From Cardiocondyla obscurior (taxonomy: Eukaryota > Arthropoda > Insecta > Hymenoptera > Formicidae): a stretch of 64,000 bases of DNA. Location: the NCBI RefSeq assembly GCF_019399895.1, contig NC_091872.1, positions 3,480,395-3,544,394 on the forward strand. Reading direction: 5' to 3'. Position numbers and translations under genes: made by a program. This document shows positions 54,180 to 64,000 of the stretch, one piece after another. The first letter of the stretch is position 1. Each line of letters starts with the position of its first letter. The notes beneath the pieces were generated by a model that ran no database searches, was not told the DNA's origin, and saw nothing but the letters and a program-made list of their open reading frames with translations.

Positions 54180-55676
54180 ACTGCAGAAATATGACTATAT
54201 TGGAATTAGAATAGTTTCGAAGAATGCATTTTGTCATTATAATATTATTTTTATTTTCGCCATATTTTTCGGTATTTTCAGAGTACAAAAGTAAGTAACA
54301 TTTACATTCTTAACATTTGTGACTTCCTAACTGATTGTACAGGAAAAGATTTATGAAAAATTATCACAATTTTATTAAAGTACCATCTAATACCTAAAAC
54401 TTTATACAGTTTTAGACGCACAACGGCGTCTTACGCCTAAACATTTTAATTTTTTTCCCAACAATGGTCACGAATTTTATAAACCCATACAGAACTTTTC
54501 GTTTCCCATTCTAATTTCGTCTCTAATTCCCTACCTACAGTTGTACAATTTAACATTTTATTTTGGACACTTTATATGTTAATGCAATATATTAATATAT
54601 TATTAATTTGTTTATTAATTAATAATAGATACAGGTATATATATATATAATATAAAAAGGGTATAGTCAACATAATTTGAAACAATATATAGAACAACAG
54701 TAATTATTTATTATTTGGTTGAGCAGATGTTTTACGTTTAAATATATAATAACTGATAATATTAAATTATTCTTATTACAAAAAAAATGTATATTGTAGA
54801 TGCTTCTTCAAAACTAATATAATAAAAAAACTATATTACAATATTTGTATATGAAATAATTTCTTAATCTTGATCCTATTTTATATACAAACTACTTTAT
54901 AAATAACGCAAAATGTTGGTCATTTACATATTTCAACATCTACTCATCTTCCTACTGTAAAACGTGTGTGACTACATAAATATATACACGTACATAAGCC
55001 AATATAAATATATATGTATATAATATACAATAACTTTGTTCAATATGTATAAAAAAAGCACATTAACAATAGCCTCTTCAGTATTAATACATATATAGTA
55101 TTACTTATGTTATGAGCGTAGTAATCAGACTATTTTGTATTAATACTTCCTTTTTTTCTATTATATTCATATTTCCTTATGGCATTATCTATTATTTAAA
55201 AAATAGTAATTGTAGAAAAAAATGTTAGTAGTAATATCCCTAATAGTCATAGTATACAATAACAGCTAAATGAAAAAAATGGTCTTAATTATTAATAATT
55301 TGTAGGCTTGCATGTAAAAAGCACACGCTTCATATATGACGTTACATTTTATATATCTATATCTAGAAGCTATAAAATTCGTAATTGTTTATTTAAGCTA
55401 TATATCGCTTTTGTCTTGGAAGACTCTTGGTGCAGGCTATATTATAGATTTTTATAATTTATTGAAGTATTTTATGTAAGAAAAGCGCGAAAAGGCACTA
55501 TAACGATTTTAATTTTATAATTATTAACTAAAAAACATATGTGAATTATTTACCTTCTAATGAAGTTGATATGTATCATTTACAAAATTGTACAAATTAT
55601 TTCCTCTAAAAACCAGAAGTTTTGGAGGCTTCCAATATTGCAGAAATTAATCGTATAATAATCTTGCATTGTACAT
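54180..55676. other. Convergent 3' UTRs of the synthase (+) and XPR1-like (-) genes
   Basis: AT-rich DNA without coding potential. For the + strand gene, ATTAAA near 54373 or AATAAA at 54821-54826 could be the poly(A) signal. For the - strand gene, AATAAA read on that strand lies at 55463-55458. The two transcripts may come close or overlap. Confidence 0.5.
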
Positions 55677-58555
55677 TCAGCTAGCACTTGATATATCCAC
55701 ATCTATAGTTTCTTCTTTAAGTAAGGCTCGTTTTTCCTCCTTTGTATTAGTCTGCTTTTTACCTCCACCTTTACGTTTACCCCTGTTAAGTACACCGTTC
55801 TCGTCGTCCATCATACGTAAAATTTGCGTCTGATCGGAGCTCTCTATTGGTGCTATCGAAATATCACGTACGGCACGGAATTTACCGCAATTATTCAAAT
55901 GTTCGTTCTCCAAACGGAAAAAATTCCAAACAAATCGTCTAAGCAATAATTACAATAAATTAAAAAAGATATTCAAAACTTTAAAACTAAAATTAAGTAC
56001 TATCTAAAAATACACTTACCTAAAAACCTCGAGAGGTGCTATTATAGAAGTCATTAAATCACCAGAGATATATCCGAACTCAACGAGTACAAAACTCGCA
56101 ACCCATATAAATCGCAGTACAAAATCTTCTATTATGGCGAAATAATAGAACCACTAAAACATACGTAATATATTATATTTTCTTTGACAAATGAACATTG
56201 TCATTTATTGTTATACTTACAGATGCCGAGTAAACCACTTCTTCACGTAAAAAACGATTTTCACCGGCGTTGCTATCTAGAAGGCCCCAATCCATTTTAA
56301 GATCCCATGTGTATGAATATATCGAGTTAATAAGACAACTACACACCCACAGCCACAACCACGGATTCTCCCATCGATTAGTATATTCCACTAAAAAAAC
56401 CATTTTTTTGTTATTTTTAAATCGTTAAAAATTATTTGTAAAACCACATTTTTAGTTCAAATAATTCAATATACCTGTATGATAAGCATATAAAGTATTG
56501 GCAGCAACAACAAGAAACGTTGTAGAATATTTTCCGGCATTTACTAAATGTGGAAAAGCCTCTTTAGAATCTCGATATCTACGAACACACTGCGCAAATC
56601 GAAACCATGCCGGTAAGCAATTCACAATAGGTCTGATAACAAGAGAGCCAGACATACATTGCGAAGTATTGCTCGCCTCCAACCAATTGCCGTTTGTAAT
56701 ATAGAAGCATATGAAAAAATGAAAGTCCAAGAACGCGGTTGCTAAACTGTTGAACTGGTCTGCCAACCAGAAATCAGCAAAGTTGACATAGGCAAATGGC
56801 GATATTAAAATACGTCCCTAAAATAAAATAAAATGCTATATTCAAACATTCAATTTCAAATTTTCATATGACAAAAAAGATATTAAATGAACTATACTCA
56901 CTATGATTTTCAACAGCCAGAAACGAGCTTCATGACGAAACATTTTAACTGGATTTAACAGAAAGACTACCATGATGCAGACCAGTGCTAATGGATTCAC
57001 ATATGGTGGAATGCTTAGGCTGGCACTGTATAAGAAACTTAATAAGCTAAGTGTCCAAACGACTCCTAAAACTGCAGCTAATTCCATAAGATGCTGCTCT
57101 GAAAGATGATTTCGCGGGTCCAGTTCGAATATCAAAACGTGATTGACACCAGAAGATCTCCATCCATAAACATTAATTCCGATAAGAAATAAGAACTCAA
57201 TAATAAGAAAGGGACCTCGATATAATCTAAATGCGATTTTAAGATTCTCGCCGCTATCGTGAAAGACGGCTGAAAAAAATATTATTTTATCACAATTGCA
57301 AAATCATAATTTATAACAGATAAATAATACAATACCTGAAAGAACAACTGCGATAGATAGAACGATAAAGCTCCCAGAGAATAAGCCAACTTTGAAAGTG
57401 GTCCATGGACTCTGATGTTCGCCAAGAGGTGGTACTCGAAGACGTTTCATAGCTCGTTGCCGATCGCCTCCTTCGAGATCGTTCGTCACCGAGGTTTCCG
57501 TTTCCTGGATCAATTTGTCTATATCTTTGGAAGTATAAAAGTGTGACGTTTCTACACATTCGACTCTCCATTTTGAACCAGCATCAACTGACAGTAACTG
57601 AAAATTAAGAATAATCAATGGTTTGTATTTAGAACAAACAGAAAACACAGATATTACGTCATAAATAATATACACAGTAATTACAATTTCAAAAATTACA
57701 CAAACATATAATTAGCGAGTGAAAATTAAGAAAACACAATGAAACTATAATAAAATAATACCTTGTCGTGTTTTTTCAGAATTTTTCGAAATCCAGTATG
57801 ATTAAGATTCTGATAGTTTTGAAGAAGAATTAAGGAAAGATAAAACTCTGAAAACGCAAGTTTCAAATCTCTTAGCTTCCTGATGGGTAAAGGTGGCTTT
57901 ACACTGGCTTTTCCTTTATTTTTCCCGCTTCCCTGTTGCAACTCCACTGCAGTTTTCAGCTCACTTTGTAAAGCCGCATATTTCCGTGTAGCTTCCGCTA
58001 ATTTTTCTGTGATAAACAGAAAATAAATTGTAAATGATCCCAAGATAACTACAAGATAAACAATTTTAATACTGGAATAATCTCTCACCTGAATAAAATG
58101 TATTAATTTTTTTCAACTCGCGATCACAAAACGTAAAAAATACTTCATCAAACGATGCAAAGTGGCGTGATATTACTTCAGGCTCTACACTCTCATCTGA
58201 GGGCGCTTCTTCCACAGCTGTGTAAAGCATTGCTTTCATTTCCTACAAAATCAGAGGTATAAAGCTTAAAAATACTACATGCATAATGATATTTATAATT
58301 CAACATTTATTACAATCCCACTGTGTAAATTTATTTTTTATAATTAAACAAGCTGTACAAATTTCAATTAAAAAAAAAAAAAAAAAAAAAAAATACGCAG
58401 TTAATCCGGAAAAAAATAAACAAATTTTATATTATCCATGCATTCGTATAGCATAAATGTTGAAATATTTATACTTAATGTTGCACCTCATAGCTAATAT
58501 ACTGCTTGCGCCACTCAGGAGTAATGTGGGCCGACAGATGCTCCGCAAACTTCAT
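55677..58555 (-). CDS. XPR1: XPR1-type inorganic phosphate exporter, SPX plus EXS domains, 668 aa
   Basis: Exons on the - strand, first to last: 58555-58487, 58242-58089, 58006-57762, 57597-57336, 57269-56902, 56817-56475, 56390-56221, 56153-56020, 55938-55677. All borders are GT-AG and in frame. The N-terminal SPX domain (about residues 1-175) opens with MKFAEHLSAHITPEWRKQYI and includes the basic segment HTGFRKILKKHDK (about 144-156), which in this family binds inositol pyrophosphates. A linker is followed by hydrophobic helices from about residue 220, then the EXS domain (about 440-620) with the WENPWLWLWV, DWGLLD and RRFVWNFFRLENEHLNNCG stretches typical of the family. The tail is Lys- and Glu-rich. 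Human XPR1 is about 696 aa, so this is full length. It exports phosphate across the plasma membrane; the name comes from the vertebrate protein's use as a gammaretrovirus receptor, which is not implied here. Confidence 0.95.
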
Positions 58556-58780
58556 GTTGTCTTATGCACAGTGTAATCGTGCTAATCTACAAGAAGAATC
58601 CAAGTAATAACAGTTGAAAGCAAACAATATCAAATAAAAAATACTATTAGTAGAAGTAAGCGACATTTCGGAAATGCGATTTCTATACTCACCCGAGCTC
58701 GTCTGAATCCTCAACGAGGTTATACACAGCATTTATAGCTATTGGAACTTTGTCGGCGGCGGCCGATCAAACGTCTCGTC
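58556..58780 (-). other. 5' UTR of the XPR1-like gene, approximate 5' end
   Basis: Immediately upstream of the start codon a leader piece reaches the acceptor TTGTAG at 58588-58587. It pairs with a donor (GG then GTGAGT) whose GT is at 58692-58691, so an untranslated exon ends at 58693. The DNA beyond it becomes GC/CpG-rich, as expected for a transcription start region. The exact start is unknown. Confidence 0.5.
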
Positions 58781-59600
58781 CGCCGCTGTTTGGCGCGACA
58801 ATAAATATTTAACCGGCCGCTGAGATAAAAACTATTTAGCATTCGCCGCAACGAATGGAGTTCGCGGCCGACGGAAGGACCTAATCCTTTCGTGCCGCGT
58901 TATCGCGCGTGCCATTAATTGAACTGCTAATTATGTCTACCAAGCGTACTTCTCGGAAGCACACGCGATATATTTTCACTTACGCGAGCAGAACGTACCG
59001 CGACAATGCTCGTCATATATCGATTCGTCACACGTGGTCATAAGGCAGCTCACGGGACAGCTCACGAGGCTGATGTCATGACGACACGCTCGTTCGTAAA
59101 GTCTTTTATCATTATCAACGACGTATCAAAGACTGCAATAAGCCAACTATTTTATACCAATAGATTTGACGGCAAGTTTGTTTAAGTATCACAAAAGATA
59201 TGATCACGATTGCATATCGTGATATCTACAAAAATTCAATTTATATACTATTTGCGTTACGTTTAGATAAATCAAATTAAAAAAAAACTCTTTTCCAAAA
59301 CGATTTTCAAAACGACTATAAAGTAGAGTGTACGTAATGAGTATTAACAAATTCTTTCACACGAACATAACGGAATGACAGACACAGATAGACAATAATG
59401 AACAATAATAAGAACAGATGCCAGAGTTTTTACGACAGAAACCATGTGGCGCCCCGATGCATACAAACCGTAAACCTCGAAGTACGCGGCTTACGCTAAA
59501 TTCCGAAGGGTAATAGATTTAATCTACAATATCGTATTACCTACACGGGTTACACGAATACGCCGTTCATTGCTACAAAAAGAAGTTTGTCCTGTTTATC
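58781..59600. promoter_or_regulatory. Shared upstream region between XPR1-like and S28 peptidase genes
   Basis: Two divergent genes begin on either side of this stretch. It is GC/CpG-rich at the XPR1 end (58.74-58.96 kb), AT-rich in the middle, and mildly GC-rich again at 59.43-59.65 kb. It could hold two separate promoters or one bidirectional region. No clear TATA box is visible. Confidence 0.4.
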
Positions 59601-59609
59601 GTTTAGTAT

Positions 59610-59670
59610 AAGCCAAGAGCACGTGAACGCAAGAGGTAGACAAAGAGGTTCTTAACCTAAACGGAAAAGT
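59610..59670 (+). other. Candidate non-coding first exon of the S28 peptidase gene, approximate 5' end
   Basis: A donor-like GTAAGA follows GGAAAAGT at 59671. It pairs with the acceptor TTTTTTTACAG at 59745-59746, 44 nt before the start codon. The 5' end is unknown. Confidence 0.4.
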
Positions 59671-59790
59671 GTAAGATAAGATTATTCTTAACAAAGAATT
59701 ATTGTTTTTTAAATTTTATTGTATATACATTTTAATTTTTTTACAGAGTATTTCTGCTGAAACGTAAAAAAAACGATAATAATAATTACA

Positions 59791-61826
59791 ATGCAGATTC
59801 TATTACTTCTATCTATTTTATTGAGCATTCTGAATAATAGTATAGCATGGCGTAATTTTATGAGAGGTCGAGCTAAAGGTGGCAATGTAGGAGAACCAGT
59901 TTTGTCTTCTCAAACAATTTCACTTCCAGAGGAACAGTGGTTCACACAGTATTTGGATCATTTTAATCCAACTGATACTAGGGTTTGGAAACAGGTATTA
60001 CAAAGCATAATTTTGATTATTTGCATTATATTTTATTTAGAAAAAGAAATTTGAGTTTTGTTGCTTATATTATTTTATTTACAGAGATACTTTGTTAATT
60101 CTGATTTCTATAAACTCAATGGCCCAATATTTTTGATGATTGGTGCTGAAGGAATAGCAAATGCAAAATGGATGGTAGAAGGAGAATGGATAGAAAATGC
60201 CAAAGAATTTGGAGCAATGTGTTTTTATTTAGAGCACCGTTTTTATGGGAAAAGTCATCCCACTGCGTAAGTAGAACATGTATAAATGCAAAAAAAAAAA
60301 AAAAGTTAAGAATAATGTATATAACATGTTGCAAAATTATTTATAGGGATCTTAGTATAAAGAACTTAATGTATTTAAGTTCAGAACAGGCATTAGCAGA
60401 CTTGGCATTCTTTATTGAGTCTGCTAATATTGGATATAAATTTTCAAGTAATACAAAATGGATTGTATTTGGAGGATCATATGGTGGATCTCTAGCTGCT
60501 TGGATGCGTGTTAAATATCCTCACTTGGTACATGGAGCTGTATCTTCAAGTGGACCAGTGGCAGCACGCCTTGATTTTGATGGTATTGTAATAATTATAA
60601 TTGGTATAATTTTAACAATGAGTGTGTATAAATATTTTTGTATTGTAGACTATTATGTAGTTGTCACAAAAGCTTTGGAAGGTTATTCTGAGAAGTGTAT
60701 TAACACAATTCAAGAGGCCAATTCACAAATTGATATATTGTTACACCACATTAATGGTCAATTACAAATACAGAAAAAATTCAAGTGAGTACATTGTCAA
60801 GGTGTAAGGCATTTGTCAGTGATGTACATACTTGTACTTTTTGTTAACAGTTATATTTTACAGTTTATGCGATCCAATTGATCCTGGGCACACAAAGAAA
60901 ATAGATATTTCCAATTTATATGAATCGTTAGCAAGTAATTTTGCTGACATTGTACAATACAATAAAGATAATCGCCAAAGCTCTCAAACCGCTAATATTA
61001 CTATTGAGACTGTATGTGATATATTAACGGATGAAAAAATAGGAAAATCTATTGATAGACTTGCTTACGTAAATAATATGATATTGAATGCTACCAAGGA
61101 GAAATGCTTAGATTATAGATACGATAAAATGATTCATGAGCTACGAAATGTTACGTGGGCTAGTGAGCAAGCAGAAGGAGGTTAGTTATATATTTAAATT
61201 TATATTAAGATAAAAATTACTTTATTACTATTTAATAGCAAATCACTAATGATACTTTCAGGACGTCAATGGATGTATCAGACTTGTACAGAGTTCGGAT
61301 TCTATCAAACCTCTAGTAAAAAGCCCAATGTGTTTGGAAATGGAAATAATTTCCCATTGAAATTTTTTGTACAGCAATGCATCGATATTTTCGGACCTAG
61401 GTTTATTTTTATTTAAATTATGCATTATTTATGCGTTTATACATAAATAACATTAACTCTTTTGCAGATATGGTGCACATTTACTGGAAACTGCCGTCAC
61501 ACGAACAAATATTTTGTATGGCGCATTTAATTTACAAGCGACAAATATAGTATTTGTACATGGTTCTATAGATCCTTGGCATATGCTTGGCATTGTATCA
61601 TCTTCTAATCCACAAACGCCTGCTATTTATATTAAAGGTAAAATAAATGTACTACATACTAATAGACATCCAATTATTAACCAATTCATAAAATGCATTA
61701 TTTATTTTATTTAAAGGCACTGCACATTGTGCAAACATGTATCCTCCATCTGAACGTGATATGCCTCAACTTAAGAAAGCCAGATTACAAATAAAAGGTC
61801 TAATCAAACAATGGCTACAAAATTGA
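59791..61826 (+). CDS. Secreted S28-family serine carboxypeptidase (thymus-specific serine protease-like), 497 aa
   Basis: Exons are 59791-59994, 60085-60266, 60347-60582, 60649-60784, 60864-61180, 61262-61400, 61468-61637 and 61717-61826, in frame to a TGA. The start gives a clean signal peptide (MQILLLLSILLSILNN then polar residues). The body carries QYLDHFNPTDTRVW, the LEHRFYGKS segment, and the catalytic triad: Ser173 in GGSYGG, Asp440 in GSIDPWH and His465 in GTAHCANMYP. Several Cys and N-glycosylation sequons fit a secreted or lysosomal enzyme. S28 enzymes remove residues after proline (PRCP, DPP7, PRSS16); this sequence is closest in style to the PRSS16/K12H4.7-like group. Substrate unknown. 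No key residue is missing. Confidence 0.94.
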
Positions 61827-61981
61827 GCGATGTGGTGTTGTACGAACAAATTGTAATCTAAGTATACATATTATTTAAAAATGCCAATTTTCTATATTAC
61901 TCTAGTTTTTAACATTTCAAATATTTTTAAAAGGTTTTTTTTACGGGGTATCTTTTTTTTATTACTTTTTTTTTCATGCAA

Positions 61982-61987
61982 AATAAA
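61982..61987 (+). terminator. Candidate polyadenylation signal of the S28 peptidase gene
   Basis: AATAAA 156 nt after the stop codon, preceded by T-rich sequence. Confidence 0.5.
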
Positions 61988-63153
61988 AGAACATTTATAT
62001 ATATTTATGTATTCAATATAAATATATTTATTCTAATTTCATATAAATGTGAAATTAAATCTAATGATATACATATACATATATATAATTTATGAATGCG
62101 CTAGTATCTGTTATGTACCATGTTTGAGTGACAAAATTGCAAATTATAAAATTACAAGTTTGCCCCAAATGGCACTATTGTAATTTATTACGATAAATAA
62201 AATCACGGAAACGCATGTACAGTCACTTTGAATGTGATTATCTCAGTCAACAAAAACCTATTGTTTTAACAGTTACGTTATTTCTTAAATCAATATCTTA
62301 TCAATTTCAATGAGCTTGATAGAATTATTTGAGAAATAATTAATATAATTAAGTATTATATACTTATAATACAATCTTGATAGCAACATATATTGAAGGT
62401 ATAGCGATCAACGATACACGCTTTAACGTGGCTTTAAATCCTCATTTATTTACGTACGGTTTGTATACATGCATGCAGTTAGCATGATACTTGTCCTATT
62501 TTCTAAATGGATAACATCGGCCTTCCCTTAATGATACTTAGGTATAATATCCTGGATTTTTTTTTTTTTTTTTTTTTAAGAAACAGTAACCTTTTTAAAG
62601 CGAGGCCAAGGTACCCATAACAAACGTAGTTTTGCCAATATCTAATGTTTTGTTAGATTTCTTAGAAATCTTTTTGAATATGATTATATAAATCCCTGAT
62701 CTTACAATAACTTATCTTTAAGTTTTATATTACTGCGTTTCTGTGTTTGATCGTTGTTGTATATCATTTTTTTGCTTTTTGGCATATTTTCTGACCACCT
62801 TCTACTATCTTTCCTTAAAACGAGCGACTATCTTTATTCATCCTCATTTTTCAACTATATGTTTAATATTTACATTCTATTACACACTGACGATAACTTA
62901 TAACGTAACTATGTCGAATTATTTTTTTTTTTTTTCTATTTCATGTATAACGTTATCTAGGTACAGCTTAATGTTAGTGGAAGATTCGCTGTGCTCCCTC
63001 GTTTAAGAAGGAAGATCTTTTAATCCGCGACAGTTGTGAGCATTTACTACGGACATTTTATGTCTTACGAATCATCGTTTCGATAATCGTAAATGACGTA
63101 GCAAAATATCTTTCAATGCAGATTCTTGCTCGTTTTACAGTATTGCTCTCCGT
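61988..63153. other. Intergenic DNA and presumed 3' UTR of the right-edge gene
   Basis: AT-rich with a poly(T) run near 62557-62578. Much of it probably belongs to the 3' UTR of the - strand gene that ends at 63154. A candidate AATAAA for that strand lies at 62838-62833. I see no other gene. Confidence 0.4.
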
Positions 63154-63550
63154 TTAGTATCTATGATGGGACTGCGACTGCCTCCAATCGGGCGTCGCGC
63201 TTCCGTGATGATGATGATGATGGTGATGATGACGTTTCTTATCGGAGACGCTGGCATGCTTGCTCGATGGATATGCGGCGACATCGCTAACAACCAATTC
63301 CGAGCCGTCGCGCTCGGTGTTATTGCCACGGAAGTTCTCCCGATATCCTGGTTCATCTAGGGTCTCCTTGCGACGAAGCGGCGGATGGCCAGCCTTGTGG
63401 CCGGTGGTTTCGTGCAGATTCTCCCAAGCTTGACGATAATACCGATTCAGACCGCCTCGACTCTCCGAAGAACTGCTATCGAAACTGGCGACGGTATTGC
63501 AATCAGGCGATGCACGGTGACGATAATGTTTGCTGCTTCTTCCGCGGTTT
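63154..63550 (-). CDS. Terminal exon of an unidentified gene with polar, His-tract C-terminus (partial)
   Basis: On the - strand an acceptor (TTTTTTATTAG at 63552-63551) opens a frame of 131 complete codons to a TAA at 63156-63154; the first base of the exon completes a codon begun in the previous exon, which is outside the window. There is no internal ATG start and none is needed. The peptide is Ser-, Arg- and His-rich, contains NRYYRQAWENLHE and a run of nine His (63231-63205), has no membrane segment, and ends QSHHRY. GC content and codon use rise sharply over the flanks, and the frame is unbroken, both supporting real coding. I do not recognise the family; it looks like a disordered cytoplasmic tail. 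Confidence 0.6.
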
Positions 63551-64000
63551 CTAATAAAAAATGAACATGTTAATCACTTTTTCAAGCTATCGTATAATTA
63601 TGAGTAATTTTTATTTCACAGAGCTAAATATATTTGCATAAAATAATAAGGCAAAGCGTTATGTGCAAAGGAAAATAGTCGGATCAGAATTCTTCATCGT
63701 TGGATTTTTATATATTAAAAGTAAGTAAAAATAAGCTCAGTAGTTCTATTATTACGATTCAAAGCGATTTTTAAGCCTTTGACTACCAAAGTGAAGACAG
63801 AAAAGTACAACAGAGAAAATAAAATTTGAATTTTAATACAATAAATCTAATAATATACTAACAGACTTATTAATATTTTAACACACACATATACACATAT
63901 ACACACATACACACATACACACATGTTTAATTAGTGTATTAATAAAACTCTAAACAAATTTTAACATGAAGACATAAGCATTAATAAATCTATGAAAAAC
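63551..64000 (-). other. Intron of the right-edge gene
   Basis: AT-rich DNA upstream of the terminal exon, with an (AC)n-type microsatellite at about 63882-63923. The window ends before the preceding exon. Confidence 0.5.
63882..63923. repeat. (AC)n microsatellite, interrupted
   Basis: ACACACACATATACACATAT-type repeats continuing as ACACATACACAC units. Confidence 0.85.

Noticed and set aside
60168..60788. 206-codon frame joining S28 exons across an intron
   Set aside because: Its first part is out of frame with the peptidase; the true frame is restored by GT-AG splicing at 60266/60347 and 60582/60649.
63163..63360. + strand frame with a Met-rich run
   Set aside because: It is the antisense of the His tract in the - strand terminal exon; the - frame has splice support and a sensible stop.
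1..64000. tRNA, rRNA, CRISPR or viral insertions
   Set aside because: Reading both strands gave no cloverleaf with a proper B box, no rRNA-like block, no spaced direct repeats and no viral domains. A covariance-model scan would be needed to exclude small RNAs.

Overview
The window looks like nuclear DNA of an insect. It is AT-rich, full of A/T homopolymer runs, and has GC/CpG-richer islands; its genes have GT-AG introns and animal gene families. The mix and texture fit a hymenopteran such as an ant, but that assignment is an inference and not proven here. Five genes can be read from start to stop codon by joining exons with splice sites and reading frame, and one further gene enters from the right edge.

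Layout. About 0.5-33.5 kb: a long, intron-rich + strand gene for an UNC93-like multi-pass membrane protein (563 aa), with a GC-rich, ATG-free non-coding first exon near 0.6-1.16 kb and a 13 kb first intron. 33.5-40 kb: 3' UTR and intergenic DNA, including a probable non-autonomous DNA transposon (MITE) at 38.6-39.0 kb. 40.0-42.7 kb: a compact + strand gene for a four-pass PMP22/claudin-like protein (247 aa). 43.8-54.2 kb: a complete 19-exon + strand type I fatty acid synthase (2,412 aa) with the catalytic residues of all domains visible. 55.7-58.7 kb: a - strand XPR1-type phosphate exporter (SPX plus EXS, 668 aa), tail-to-tail with the synthase. 59.6-61.8 kb: a + strand secreted S28 serine peptidase (497 aa), head-to-head with XPR1 across about 1 kb that may hold both promoters. 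63.15-63.55 kb: the last exon of an unidentified - strand gene whose protein ends in a polar, His-tract tail.

The genes are independent eukaryotic units, not an operon. FAS (cytosolic fatty acid synthesis), XPR1 (phosphate export) and the S28 peptidase have no evident shared pathway. I found no rRNA, convincing tRNA, CRISPR array, virus-like insertion or autonomous transposon. I did not find a clear new biological system. The observations most worth checking are the MITE, a GC-rich palindrome-bearing insert inside a synthase intron, poly(T) runs beside weak synthase donor sites, small upstream ORFs, and a frame-preserving 66-nt intron in the peptidase gene.
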